DNA of 64,000 nt, taken from assembly GCA_963978895.1 (NCBI GenBank), contig OZ022243.1:14982765-15046764 (forward strand), read 5' to 3'. The stretch's first letter is position 1, and every line of letters starts with the position of its first letter. Made by a program: the position numbers and the translations under genes. The DNA is from Erpobdella octoculata (Eukaryota; Annelida; Clitellata; Hirudinida; Erpobdellidae). This document shows positions 1 through 9,717 of the stretch, in pieces. Below the pieces are notes generated by a model that searched no databases, was not told the origin of the DNA, and worked only from the letters and a program-made list of their open reading frames with translations.

Positions 1-640
1 TAATTTTTTCCCGTTTTTTAGTGCTCCTCTAATCTCGATATATAACTGGATTGCGCTTAGTCTACTCATGAAGTCAGTATATGTAGAATTCCATGGTCTA
101 TTAAATGAATTATAATTTTTCTAGTCTCTCGCTGCAGCCATTTTAGCACCCCATTTCATCCTTGCAAATTTAAAATGTAAGCAAAAACAAATCTTTAAAC
201 TTTCCAATTAATAAAATTTAGTAATAGGTTGAAGATCACATTAAATTATTTAGGCTGACAATAACTGTTCGGCAGTTAGGTCGTTAACCGTTGGTTAGAG
301 GGTTCTATATTATAGCTCGGGTGTCGAATAAAACACGTTAAAAAATAAAATAATTAAGTAAATACAAATGAAATAAATGTTGCGCTCCTTATGTTGTCGA
401 TTTGAGAATGTATTAGCTACGCAAGTCGGCAATTTCGCACTTTCAAAGATTTTCTGTGAATAGCATTAGGGGTGTAAAAATGGCTACCGGGGCTATACCC
501 TGGCAAGGCTAAGTCTGATCCAGTTATATATAGACATCAGTGGTGTGCTCTTGATCAGTTTGTTTTGTAAAGTGTTGTAATATTTCAATCAGCAGATCGG
601 TGGTAACAAGTTTACTGAAGTTATTTCGCCACTTTGCTTT
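1..640. other. Non-coding, no recognised feature
   Basis: AT-rich sequence without a convincing reading frame, splice-delimited exon or repeat that I can tie to the rest of the window. Confidence 0.5.
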
Positions 641-642
641 TT

Positions 643-758
643 ATTCATATACAACGGAAAACGTTGCGGGCACATTATAGGCTACAACATTAAAACTTTA
701 ATAAAACTAATGGTTATTAAAATTAATGCGCCCGCAACGTTTTTCGTTGTATGTGAAT
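643..758. mobile_element. Small MITE, copy 1 (35-bp inverted ends)
   Basis: The arms 643-677 and 724-758 are inverted copies with only about three mismatches; both contain the string ACGTTGCGGGC. The 46-bp centre is AT-rich and non-coding. A second member lies at 11942-12048. The size and structure fit a non-autonomous DNA transposon; no target duplication is obvious. Confidence 0.7.
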
Positions 759-763
759 TATAT

Positions 764-818
764 GAATATTATTTTATACTTTTTAGGGCGCAAGAAAAAC
801 GTTGTTTTTTTTAAATGT
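764..818 (+). repeat. 55-bp motif shared in inverted orientation with 11819-11872
   Basis: The stretch around GGGCGCAAGAAAAACGTTG recurs almost exactly on the opposite strand at 11819-11872. At both places it sits beside the small MITE. It may be a fragment of a longer relative of the MITE, because the AACGTT core resembles the MITE arms. Confidence 0.6.
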
Positions 819-845
819 ATTTTTTTTATTTATATATATATAGAC

Positions 846-1823
846 TAGCAGGGTTACCTGGCATTGCCCGGGGTTTTTAGAGGCTTTTCTATCAATTTCT
901 CTCTCTTTTGCCTTTTCTTTCTGTTGCTCTCGTTTCCATCCCTGCTTGCTCTCCCGCTCCCATTTGCTCTCCCGCTCCAACTTGCTCTCCCGCTCCAACT
1001 TGCTCTCTCACTCCCACTTCGCGGGAACGCGACTGGGAGCGAGAGAGCAAGCAGGCGACCGGAAGTGGGAAAGTGACCGGAAGCGGGAAAGCGACCGGAA
1101 GCGGGAAAGCGACCGGGAACGGTAGAGCAAGCAGGAAAGAGAAAGCGACCGGAAGCGGGAAATTTACCCGAGCCGGGAGAGCAATCAGGAACGAGAAAGC
1201 AACCGGAAGTGGGAAATCAATTTTTAAGGGGCGCCAAAAAATTAAGCAGGCATTTTAAAAATTTGCAAGCAGGAACGAGAAAGCGACCGGAAGCGGGAAA
1301 TCTACCGGAAGCGGGAAATCTACCGGAAGCGGGAAATCTACCGGAAGCGGGAAATCTACCGGAAGCGGGAAATCTACCGGAAGCGGGAAATCTACCGGAA
1401 GCGGGAAATCTACCGGAAGCGGGAAATCTACCGGAAGCGGGAGAGAAATCAGGAACGAGAAAGCGACCGGAAGCGGGAAATCAATTTTTATGGGGCGCCA
1501 AAAAATTAAGCAGGCATTTTAAAAATTTGCAAGCAGGAACGAGAAAGCGACAGGAAGCGGGAAATCGACCAGGAAAACAGGGGTGGACATGTGTCCCCGG
1601 GCGCTTTATTTAATAGGCGCCAAAAAAATTAAGGAGGCATTTTAAAAATTTGCAATCGGGAAAGCGACCGGGAGAGGGAGAGCAAGCAGGAACGAGAAAG
1701 CAACCGGAAGCGGGAAAGCGACCGGGGCGGGAAATCGACCGGGGGCGGGAGAGCATCGAGGTAGGAAACGGGAGCGAGAAAAACAATAGGAAAACCTTTA
1801 AAACAACGGTTACCCCGCTAGTA
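846..1823. mobile_element. TACCCGG-family repeat, copy 1, foldback form
   Basis: It starts with a head close to ACTAGCGGGGTTACC and ends with the reverse complement GGTTACCCCGCTAGT at 1809-1823, so this copy has inverted ends. Behind the left head is CT-rich DNA built on GCTCTCCCGCTCC (about 900-1020); the right half is the GA-rich complement. Three one-ended copies with the same head lie at 2784, 12047 and 36316. Long frames across it are only the translated repeat and are not genes. Confidence 0.65.
1285..1445. repeat. 18-bp minisatellite, about nine units
   Basis: The unit GGAAGCGGGAAATCTACC repeats about nine times with almost no variation, which indicates recent expansion. A longer block containing GGGGCGCCAAAAAATTAAG recurs near 1228, 1494 and 1616, so two nested levels of duplication are present. 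Confidence 0.9.
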
Positions 1824-2783
1824 TAAAACTTAACTTAACTACACTTTCTTCAGCTGCAATACACAACAGACAATCAAAATTTATCACAAATGTTGAACAC
1901 GCCTGGCGCTGAATGCAAGAAAGGAGTGGAATTTCTGCCAATTAGGAACCGATAGCAGATCATTAACAATATGCACTGATGAAAACCGATTTTAAAGTGG
2001 AGATGAAAATTGTTATAAACTTCAATTTCAAATATTCACAGTTGTGACAATCGTTAATTAAATATGTATGACTTTTGTTATTTATTGGAAAATATTTTTT
2101 AAAAATCTCGGTATTTCTTTCGGGACTTTATACGAGAACCAAATTTAAGTATCGCTATTTTATTTCGATACAAGACTTCTTCCGCAGGCTGTATCGTTTC
2201 AATGGTGATTTTGAAATCTCGATTGAATTCGAGATAATGATATCGGGACGCAGATGCTTATTATAAACCACCGATAGTACAGCTGTCGTTTCGGCAAGGG
2301 AAATGCTCGATAAAATCATAAAATCAAAAAATAAAAGAATAAGGCGCCACTAAACTACACACTAATTTATTGATATTTTAAACTGATAAACAAATTGTTA
2401 AAAAACTTATAGTTTACTTTTAAAATAATTTATTTTTATTTTGAAAAAAAATTTGAAGAAAAAAAATTACTTTTCCTTACAACCGCTCACCGAAACGTTT
2501 TTTTTGTCTATAAAACACCAACGGATTAACAAATTTTTGCCAAACTTGACCCAAACCACCGGTTGATTATCTTACTTAAGTGTGCCCAATTTCAATAAAA
2601 TCTGTTCGGCGGTTTTCTTTTGAAGCCAGAACATATTTATATACATACGTACAAACATTCATTTTTAAATATAAAACTTACAGAATAGCTAGATGTCTGA
2701 AAACTTCAGCATACAAGTAAAATGAATGACTACATATTTATCTAATATTTTTTTTTGAAAAGAGCATGTCTTTTTTATTATCT
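1824..2783. other. Non-coding with a degenerate repeat near 2100-2265
   Basis: No gene. The block 2100-2265 is rich in short TATCG/TCGATA words and ends in CGGGACGCAGATGCTTA; the same ending occurs at 59868-59885 next to a TATCG-rich block, so both are members of one repeat family. A conserved-looking tail AATTTCAATAAAATCTG occurs near 2590. Confidence 0.4.
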
Positions 2784-3310
2784 TACTAGCGGGGTTACCC
2801 GGCGTTGCTCGGGGTTTTCAGAGGGTTTGTTATCGTTTTTCTCCCTGGCTCCCGTTTCCTTCCCCGCTTGCTCTCCCGTTCTCGTCGCTTTCCTGTTCCC
2901 GGTCGCTTTCCCGTTCCCGCTCACGCTTGCTCTCCCGTTCCCGCTTGCTCTCCCGTTCCCGCTCACGCTTGCTCTCCCGTTCTTGTTCTCGCTCGCGCTC
3001 ATTTTCTCTTTTCCATTCTCTCCTAACTTCTTTTAGCCCATAAAACGTAAAAAGATTCGCTAAAAGTTGCTTGAAGCCTTCAAACGTTTTTACGTAAACT
3101 AAATTTAAATTTTATTACGCAATTACCTTCTATAATCGTACATGGGCATTTTTGGCCTGGAAAGGTTTTTTGGCTCTCCTGAGCCGGGGGATCTGATCGG
3201 AGTAAGGATTCCAAACCTTTTCAACTTTCTGTCCCTGTATGAGAACTACTCCTTGCCAAATTTCATCAAGATCGCTCCAGCGGACAGGCTCACAAACATT
3301 TATTTTATAT
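2784..3310 (+). mobile_element. TACCCGG-family repeat, copy 2
   Basis: The head at 2784 (CTAGCGGGGTTACCCGGC) is followed by CT-rich DNA and then, at 3120-3300, by a block that also occurs at 22110-22270. That block includes CTGAGCCGGGGGATC and the tail CCAAATTTCATCAAG. This is the only copy here where head and tail can be seen together, so it links the two ends of the family. Confidence 0.6.
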
Positions 3311-3499
3311 ATATAGATTTTAACTTCAAATAAAATTTGTTTAAACATTTAGGGTTGTCTTGATGCAGCAATGGCTTTAATACAAAATCGAGATTCTTGG
3401 ACCGTTACTATCTGTTTTGTAACAGTTTTAATTGAGGTTATATTTTTTCTTGCTTTTAAACCAATATTGAAAGTAAAAATAAATAAATAAAAAAACTTT

Positions 3500-3573
3500 T
3501 GATAAGACTAGGGTGCTCGCTAAGTTATACAGATTTGTTCGATAAATTCAAACTGAGCACCCTAGTCTTATCA
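3500..3573. repeat. Perfect 19-bp inverted repeat (74-bp hairpin)
   Basis: The arms TGATAAGACTAGGGTGCTC (3500-3518) and its exact complement (3555-3573) flank a 36-base loop. No mismatch has accumulated, unlike the surrounding DNA. It could be a tiny MITE, a recent foldback, or a structured RNA; no other copy was seen. Confidence 0.8.
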
Positions 3574-3758
3574 TGGCGAACAACAAGATGATCAATTTGA
3601 CGTACAATTTTATTTTCTACTTTTTAGTGCATATAGTGCATAACAAGACTATTTTTTTAAATTTTATCTATTTTTGTGTTCTACTTTTTAGTCTTCACAC
3701 TTTTTAATTATCTACACAATTTTCCGACACTCTCTATAAATCGAAAATATTTAATTAA

Positions 3759-3895
<137 letters not shown>

Positions 3896-4089
3896 GGATG
3901 GACCGAGCAGCAAATTAGCAAATTTGGCGCCGATGCCGAGCACCGAGTTTTTGGGGTTATTTTTCACCGAGTCCAAGTTTAAGTGTATATAAAATAATAT
4001 ACAGGGCAAACTCGTGCTGAATGAACCGCGTACTAAATGGACCTCTGGTTTTAAAATTTCAATTTTCATCTTATTACACCTAATGCTTA

Positions 4090-4660
4090 ATTATAACTTG
4101 TTTCTAGACAGATGTACATGCTTCTACCACCACTAGTTGAATCATGTGAATGTAGCATCCCAATTCGTCTAATTCTGCAAGACGAGTTGCTAGTTTCATA
4201 GTGGTGCCATTGTCTCTGACTAAAACGCCTTTTTTCGCCCCATTGATATTCCAATCTGCAATCATGGATTTTAGATGATTTGAAATAAATTCTCCAGTGT
4301 GACTACCTTCCAATGGCTAAAATTGTGCCTAGTCAAATGAGGAAAGGCATCCAAATTGTTTGTGCTCGTCCAGACATCGCTGGTGAGATTATGTAACTTG
4401 TATCATCGACCATGACTTGCAAACGATTCCGTATACGAGAAAACATGCCCGGAACTCAGGTGCGTGAGAAATGTTTCCTGGATGGCAACGACTATCGAGG
4501 TTCGAGTTCATGCATTAGGTTAATAAATCCAGCATCTTCACCTACTTGAAAAAGCAGCTTATCGACGCTAATCTTTTCCGCGATTTTGTTAGTGATTGCA
4601 AGATGTCGCGGATGACAATTTAATTTAACTTTCTATACAAAAAATCCAAGGTGTGTTGTT
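4090..4660 (-). pseudogene. Decayed hAT-superfamily transposase
   Basis: Read on the minus strand in pieces. 4660-4480 gives an HPRHLAITNKIAEK stretch and a FINLMHELEPR stretch typical of the segment before the hAT catalytic core. About 4400-4310 gives TSDVWTSTNNLDAFPH, matching the TSD-W-TS motif around the first catalytic Asp. 4313-4104 gives LVRDNGTTMKLATRLAEL and GCYIHMIQLVV, matching the second catalytic Asp (DNG) and the C-x2-H motif region, although the Cys/His spacing is altered. Several frameshifts and stops separate these blocks, so it is dead. It is much older than hAT-A and hAT-C in this window and belongs to a different family. Confidence 0.8.
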
Positions 4661-4758
4661 TTTTGTTTGAACCTGATTCCTCTTTGCGTTATCGTTTCTT
4701 ACTTTGCTCGTGCCCTGCTCCATATTCTTTGAATTGCACTGGATGCTTTGCCCGCAGA

Positions 4759-5769
4759 TGAGTTATCATTGACGTTGATTCTCTTTTTGCCGAGTCCGAG
4801 GAACCTTGCAAAGATGCTCAAGATGAACCATGCAAAGATGGTGACAGTGATACAGTCGGTTTGGACGTCAAAAACCAAACTAAAGAAGATGAGAAGAATG
4901 TTGAAAACGAAATGCAAAACGATGAGGATGAAAGTGACGATGATGATTATAATAATGGCAATAACAACTATGGCTTTCACCCATACAGCGACGGTTCTGA
5001 AACGGAAGCCTCCATAACAGACGACGGCAACAAATATTCAGGGTCAGATTTTAGTGAAGAATATAACTCGGATGAAGCAACCGAGGATTTAGAAACGGAC
5101 GAAACTCCAATGGAAAAAGACGTCACAGTTAACTTGACAAAAAAAGAAGACACTGATTTGAGAGACGATGGCGATAATTTGAAGAAAGATCCGCTGGACG
5201 ATACGAAAGTTGACACCGACGAAAGAGCCGAGTTGGAATATGGAAAGAAAACGTTCGATTGTAGCTTGGAAGAAAACAAACATGATGACGATGAACTTCT
5301 CCAAACCAACAATAGCAATGCAGCAAGCAAAAACTCTGGAAAAGATGAGACAAGAACAGAGAACGGTACTGAGGGTTTTAAATCAGATGAATCCACAGAG
5401 GATTCTAGATCAGATAGACTAAGAGTCATTGTAAAATCAAATAACAGTTTGATGAAGGGATTTATTGGATTTATGGAACGACGTGTTTTCGAAAAACCTT
5501 TTGAAGAGTTTCTTGAGAAAGATCTAAAGGATGTGAAGGAAGAAGAAAAAGCAGACAATTCCGATAAACCGTGCAAAGATGTTCAGGACGAGGCATGCAA
5601 AAAAGGCTGTGATGAACCGTGCAAAAATGGCGACGATGAGCCAAAGAAGGACTGGAAGAAACTGTGTCAAACGGTCAAGAGACTTGACCATGTTGTTTGC
5701 GAATTGCGGTCAAAGCCACGAGTAAAGATCAAGGTATTTTGGTGTTCGTGGCCGAGTCGCATTTCTTAA
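4759..5769 (+). pseudogene. Acidic Lys/Asp/Glu-rich ORF next to an LTR, function unknown
   Basis: The frame is open from a stop at 4759 to a stop at 5767, about 335 codons, with no ATG near its beginning, so it is either a 3' exon or a fragment. The protein is very acidic and carries DEPCK-type repeats at both ends (for example EEPCKDAQDEPCKDGD and DEPCKNGDDEPKKDW). In between are Ser/Asp/Glu-rich stretches including [11 protein letters not shown] relatively conserved-looking block RLRVIVKSNNSLMKGF follows. A second, rearranged copy lies at 10366-10680. It ends 30 bp before a polypurine tract and LTR, so it may be a host sequence carried by, or interrupting, an LTR element. I do not recognise a family. 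Confidence 0.5.
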
Positions 5770-5783
5770 AAGCGATATGCTGT

Positions 5784-5984
5784 TCGGGACGAACAGAATT
5801 AAGAAGGGGGTAATAATGTAAAATCGCTGTTTTTACAATAGGTTTTCCCATTGATAGACGTTAAAGGACTTCGAATAACTATTATGGACATTATTATTAA
5901 ACCAGAAGGTATAACTAGCCGTAACAAAGCTTCATTGATTATTTTCCAATAAAACATCAAAACCATTCTATTGAGCCCGGTATA

Positions 5985-5986
<2 letters not shown>
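5784..5986 (+). mobile_element. 3' end of an LTR retrotransposon: end of pol, PPT and truncated LTR
   Basis: 5784-5805 encodes VRDEQN followed by a stop, the same pol ending as in Gypsy-1 near 35800. A polypurine tract AGAAGGGGG follows at 5802-5810, then an LTR starting TGTAAAATCGC at 5817. The LTR matches the two LTRs at 28253-28736 on the opposite strand. It is cut off by (TA)n at 5987. Confidence 0.75.
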
Positions 5987-6049
<63 letters not shown>

Positions 6050-6164
6050 AACATATATATATAACAATAAAGGAGGAGAGACAGTTAAACGATCAAACTT
6101 TAATTTAAGCACATAGGTACTTAAATAAATAAATAATATATATATATATATAAGACTATACTAG

Positions 6165-6256
<92 letters not shown>

Positions 6257-6257
6257 T

Positions 6258-6285
<28 letters not shown>
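5987..6285. repeat. (TA)n tracts with short intervening unique DNA
   Basis: TA tracts at 5987-6047, 6134-6152 and 6167-6285 (the last interrupted). 6047-6073 reads as the reverse complement of the LTR start seen at the 3' end of Gypsy-2 (TGTTATATATATATG), so a solo LTR or LTR fragment may be present. Confidence 0.8.
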
Positions 6286-6288
<3 letters not shown>

Positions 6289-6289
6289 A

Positions 6290-6402
6290 GACTATACTAG
6301 GAATCGAACCCACGTGTCTACGGCAACACCGCTTACCAACTGAGTCACCGACCATCACCAATGGCTAGAAGTCTCAGTCTTTCGGAGCTACTTAACATTA
6401 GA
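6290..6402 (-). mobile_element. tRNA-derived SINE head, left arm of an inverted pair
   Basis: Read on the minus strand it has a pol III A box (TGACTCAGTTGG, 6337-6348) and a B box (GGTTCGATTCC, 6300-6310). It lacks 21 bp between them compared with the right arm, so that part of the anticodon arm is gone. It is an inverted copy of 6549-6682 and includes shared DNA 5' of the tRNA-like part. Confidence 0.75.
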
Positions 6403-6548
6403 CTACGACTATGATAGGCTCAGAACTCCTTACTTCGGCTCGACTCGACAGCTAGTCTGCTGCCAGATTGGTAATTTTTTGCGAAGTGAAACACTGCGTT
6501 GAAATGTTTCAAGAGCCTACAAATAGGATGACTAACTGTCACCACAAG

Positions 6549-6682
6549 TAATGTTAAGTAGCTCCGAAAGACTGAGACTTCTAGTCATCATTTTTTTGGT
6601 GATGGTCGGTGGCTCAGTTGGTAAGAGCGCTTGCATTTAGGCGAGGCGGTGTTGCCGTAGACACGTGGGTTCGATTCCTAGT
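6549..6682 (+). mobile_element. tRNA-derived SINE head, right arm of an inverted pair
   Basis: A box TGGCTCAGTTGG (6610-6621) and B box GGTTCGATTCC (6668-6678) match the pol III consensus. The tRNA-like part runs about 6604-6680 and then enters TA repeats. Because no acceptor-stem partner follows, this is a SINE-like sequence and not a tRNA gene. About 145 bp of unique DNA separates it from its inverted partner. Confidence 0.75.
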
Positions 6683-6706
6683 ATATATATATATAGGAAG
6701 CACATA

Positions 6707-7804
6707 GGTAAATGAGTTAAAACATTTATTATTATTATTATTATTAGTTTTATTACTATTTAGAGAACCAAAAAGTTTAAGAGTTAAATCAAAAGAATAC
6801 CATTGTTTATTAATTAAAGGCTTACATTTATTAATAGCTAAAGCTTCTTTTAATTTTAACTTAATGGGTTGATTTTCTTTCATTAGTATACTGGTGTTAT
6901 CAATTAGAAATTTATGTGATGGTTTGATTGAATGTTGTGTTGACATATGTTGGTATATGGCACCACTTTGACAATGCATAGTCAATCTACGAGACAGAGT
7001 AGTTCTAGTATGACCAATGTAATTTTCCACCTGACCATGTGGAAACGGACACGAAAATTGGTACACTAGGTTGGTTTGTGCTACAGGGCTAGAAACATTA
7101 TTTATACTATTTTTAATTAAAAGATTATGAGTTTTTCCATTATTATCTTTATTTATAACCTTAATATTATCATACACAATGTTTTTCAACACTTTTTCAT
7201 CTATTTTATAATTATTAGACATCTGATTAGCATAATATAATGGAATTATACAAGAATTTGATGAGTTATTGGTATTAGGTTTTGAAACATGTTTTTTATC
7301 AGTAATACGTGACATAAATTTATTTATAGTTGCATCAACAATAGAATTAGAATAATTATTATTTATCAAAAGTTGTTTCACTTGTAGAATTTCATTGTGA
7401 AATTCAGACCATGTTTCTGAAAATTTATAGGCCCTATTAATATAATTATTAATAACATTTAGTTTATATCTTTCAGGGCAATCGCTATTATAATTAAGAC
7501 AATTGCCTGTGTTTGTGGGTTTAGTATAGACCTGGCAAGATAGTTTTGATACATTTCGAGTAACTAAAGTATCCAAAAAAGGAATTTGATGTTTATTATT
7601 AGCAAGTTCATAAGTAAATTGTAGTTTAGAATTTTTTACAAATGCATCTCTCAGTTTAAATAGTTCTTCTAAGTTATCAACTGAAACAAATATATCGTCA
7701 ACATAACGGCAATACAGAAAAGGTTTGGTGTGATTTTCAAATACACGTGCTTCAAGATCACCCATATAAAAATTAGCGAAAGTCGGGCCCAACGGGGACC
7801 CCAT
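6707..7804 (-). CDS. PLE-A reverse transcriptase C-terminal part and GIY-YIG endonuclease
   Basis: Continues the RT with MGSPLGPTFANFYMG (motif B), YCRYVDDIF (motif C with the catalytic YVDD) and PFLDTLV (motif D/E region). After the thumb-like region, VYQFSCPFP and [16 protein letters not shown] form the GIY-YIG nuclease core, in which YIG and the Arg of the RRL segment are the expected active-site elements. Unlike PLE-B, -C and -D there is no long acidic C-terminal extension: the frame runs through an Asn repeat into TA-derived residues. The native end is therefore probably lost. Confidence 0.9.
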
Positions 7805-7838
7805 AGCTACACCGTCAATTTGTACATATAAGTCTCCA

Positions 7839-8978
7839 TTAGGTGATAAAAAAAGGAGATTGCGTTGTACATATATAAAGTAATTCTTTCAAGACTTCGG
7901 GGCTGATTTGAGGAGGTTGAATACTAGGATGTGAATAAACACACTTACAAATTATATTTATAGTGTCTATAACAGGTACGTTGGTAAACAAACTTTCAAC
8001 ATCTAAAGACGCAATTATATTAGAACTTCCATTACTATGAATAAGATCAACAAAATCATAAGAAGATTTAAGACTATATTGAGAAGGACAATAAGGAGAA
8101 ATAATTTTATTAATTTCTTTAGCAACATTATAAGTAACAGCAGGACATTGTGAAATAATAGGTCTTAATGAGTTATCTTTCTTATGTATTTTAACATTAC
8201 CATAAATATAACCAGGTTTATAGTCACCTATTATTTTAGAAAAAATTGTTATCTTCTTTTTAATAAGAGTCGCAATGATCTTATTTAGTTTAGATCTGAT
8301 CTTAACAGTAGGATCAGCTTTCACTTTTTGAAATTTAGAGCTGTCAGAGAGAATTGTATTGAGTTTGGAAAAATAATTGTCACGATTTAAAATGACGCAC
8401 GTAGGTGATTTGTCAGCTTTACGGATAATTATCTGAGTATTTTTACGTAGTTGAGAGGCAGCATTCAATAACTTCTTAGGTAAGGTAGACTTAAAATTTG
8501 AGCATCGATGTTTATAACCTTCAGCTAGTAATAGAGGCTTCAAAGTTGATTTTACAGTAATTTTATTTTTGGCTTCTAAATTTAAGATATCATTGTACAA
8601 AATTTCAAGTTCGGTTTGTTTGTGTAGTTGATCATAAGGTTTACGTAAATGATAATTATAACCAAGCATTAAAAAGTCACATTCATCGTCAGACAATTTA
8701 TAATCGGACAAATTAACGTATGTAGTACAATTTTGTTTAAATAGTAACAGACCTCCATACAATTGAGAAAGTTTTTTAACAATTTTAACTTCCTTCACAC
8801 GTTCGGATTTCGTAAAGTGTTCGTTGACAAGTTGAAAGAATTTATGGACGTCTGTACCAAAGTTGTCTTCTGTGGTTGTAGACATTTCTTCTGTGTACCT
8901 TGCCTGTAATTCTTTAAGTTCTCGTTCTTTCTGCACAATCTGAGATTGTAGAAGATCTTCAACTTTTGCATTTCGATT

Positions 8979-8980
<2 letters not shown>
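7839..8980 (-). CDS. PLE-A reverse transcriptase, N-terminal part
   Basis: About 380 residues downstream of the TA tract. It begins with a charged, probably coiled-coil segment (QKERELKELQARY). A Penelope-type RKADKSPTCVIL block follows, a variant of the DKG motif. Next come YGNVKIHKKDNSLRPIIS (RT motif 2 region) and ASLDVESLFTNVP (motif A with a catalytic Asp). The frame ends at a one-base shift in a T run around 7850; the protein then continues in the next entry. A shift in a homopolymer could be a real mutation or a consensus error. Apart from this shift the RT looks undamaged. Confidence 0.9.

Positions 8981-9019
<39 letters not shown>
8981..9019. repeat. (TA)n at the PLE-C / PLE-A junction
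   Basis: A TA tract lies exactly between the conserved FNRACIRE end of the upstream pseudo-LTR segment and the RT body of PLE-A. Confidence 0.97.
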
Positions 9020-9022
<3 letters not shown>

Positions 9023-9152
9023 CGAATGCAAGCTCTATTAAATATAACGGCCCATTTCTTATTGCAACACTTTTGAATCAAATTCGTCAGCTGTCTCCAT
9101 TCTTTTCTTATGTTCAAAACAGTACAAACATTTTCAAAATCTTTATTTAAAC
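9020..9152 (-). CDS. PLE conserved short coding segment upstream of (TA)n (copy A)
   Basis: About 45 codons ending CCNKKWAVIFNRACIRE immediately before the TA tract. The W-x-x-x-FN-x-x-C pattern is kept in four other copies in this window (22.6, 39.4, 40.5 and 58.9 kb) although the DNA has diverged, which argues for coding function. It begins right behind a hammerhead ribozyme motif. Position and repetition fit the pseudo-LTR of Penelope-like elements, in which the 3' end of one copy carries the 5' end of the next. Confidence 0.6.
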
Positions 9153-9194
9153 GAGTAGACCGGCCGGTTTCGGCATTCGCCATCATCGGTACTC
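9153..9194 (-). ncRNA. Hammerhead ribozyme motif HHR-3, probably inactive
   Basis: Minus-strand order: stem I GAGTA, core CCGATGA, a stem II hairpin of GGC and GCC, GAAA, stem III palindrome ACCGGCCGGT, C at the cleavage position, then TACTC closing stem I. The invariant U4 of the CUGANGA core is C here, which should abolish cleavage. All other core positions fit. Confidence 0.7.
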
Positions 9195-9425
9195 AACTGT
9201 TTAAATGTAAACAACATAGACATATATACCAATATTTACGAAGACAGGAAAGTTTTTTAAATCGAATATACTAGAATTTGTAAATAAAATAACCTAAAAT
9301 GAACTGAAATGTATAATTAAAATATATACTACAAAACTAAAGAATTAAAATTTTTTGTAAATCAGTCTATAAAAAAAGAATATTGTAATCCGACAAAGGC
9401 GGAACTATTTAAAACCAATTATGAA

Positions 9426-9717
9426 ACACTGTCTTTTTCGACGCAATGTAATATCACCACTATTGATTATATGGCAAAACGACATTATAACCGCATTTCC
9501 ACTGTCAACAACACCTTCATCTTCCCTGCTACCGTCTGCCTGTGTGACGGTGACATTCGAAAGGTTATGAATCACTGTCTTTTCCGACGCAATGTAATAT
9601 TACCACTATTGATTATATGGCAAAACGACATTGTAACCGCATTTCCACTGTCAACAACCCCTTCATCTTCGCCGCCGCCGTCAACCTGTGTGACGGTGAC
9701 ATTAGAAAGGTTCGAAG
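9426..9717. repeat. 146-bp tandem duplication of the PLE-C tail
   Basis: 9426-9571 and 9572-9717 are close direct copies (for example CGACGCAATGTAATAT at both). The period is not a multiple of three, so the second copy of the C-terminal codons lies behind the stop and is out of frame. Confidence 0.9.

Larger units (their letters stand above)
6683..9019 (-). mobile_element. PLE-A, Penelope-like retroelement of the GIY-YIG type
   Basis: The element is delimited upstream by (TA)n at 8981-9019 and downstream by a short TA tract at 6681-6697. It encodes reverse transcriptase followed by a GIY-YIG endonuclease, the defining pairing of EN-containing Penelope-like elements. It lies directly downstream of PLE-C in the same orientation, forming a head-to-tail pair. 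Confidence 0.9.

Noticed and set aside
908..1613. Frames reading GSGKAT or EAGNLP repeats
   Set aside because: Produced by an 18-bp minisatellite; no start context, no conservation.
6604..6680. tRNA gene
   Set aside because: A and B boxes are present but no acceptor stem closes; an inverted partner and TA tail show a SINE-like repeat.
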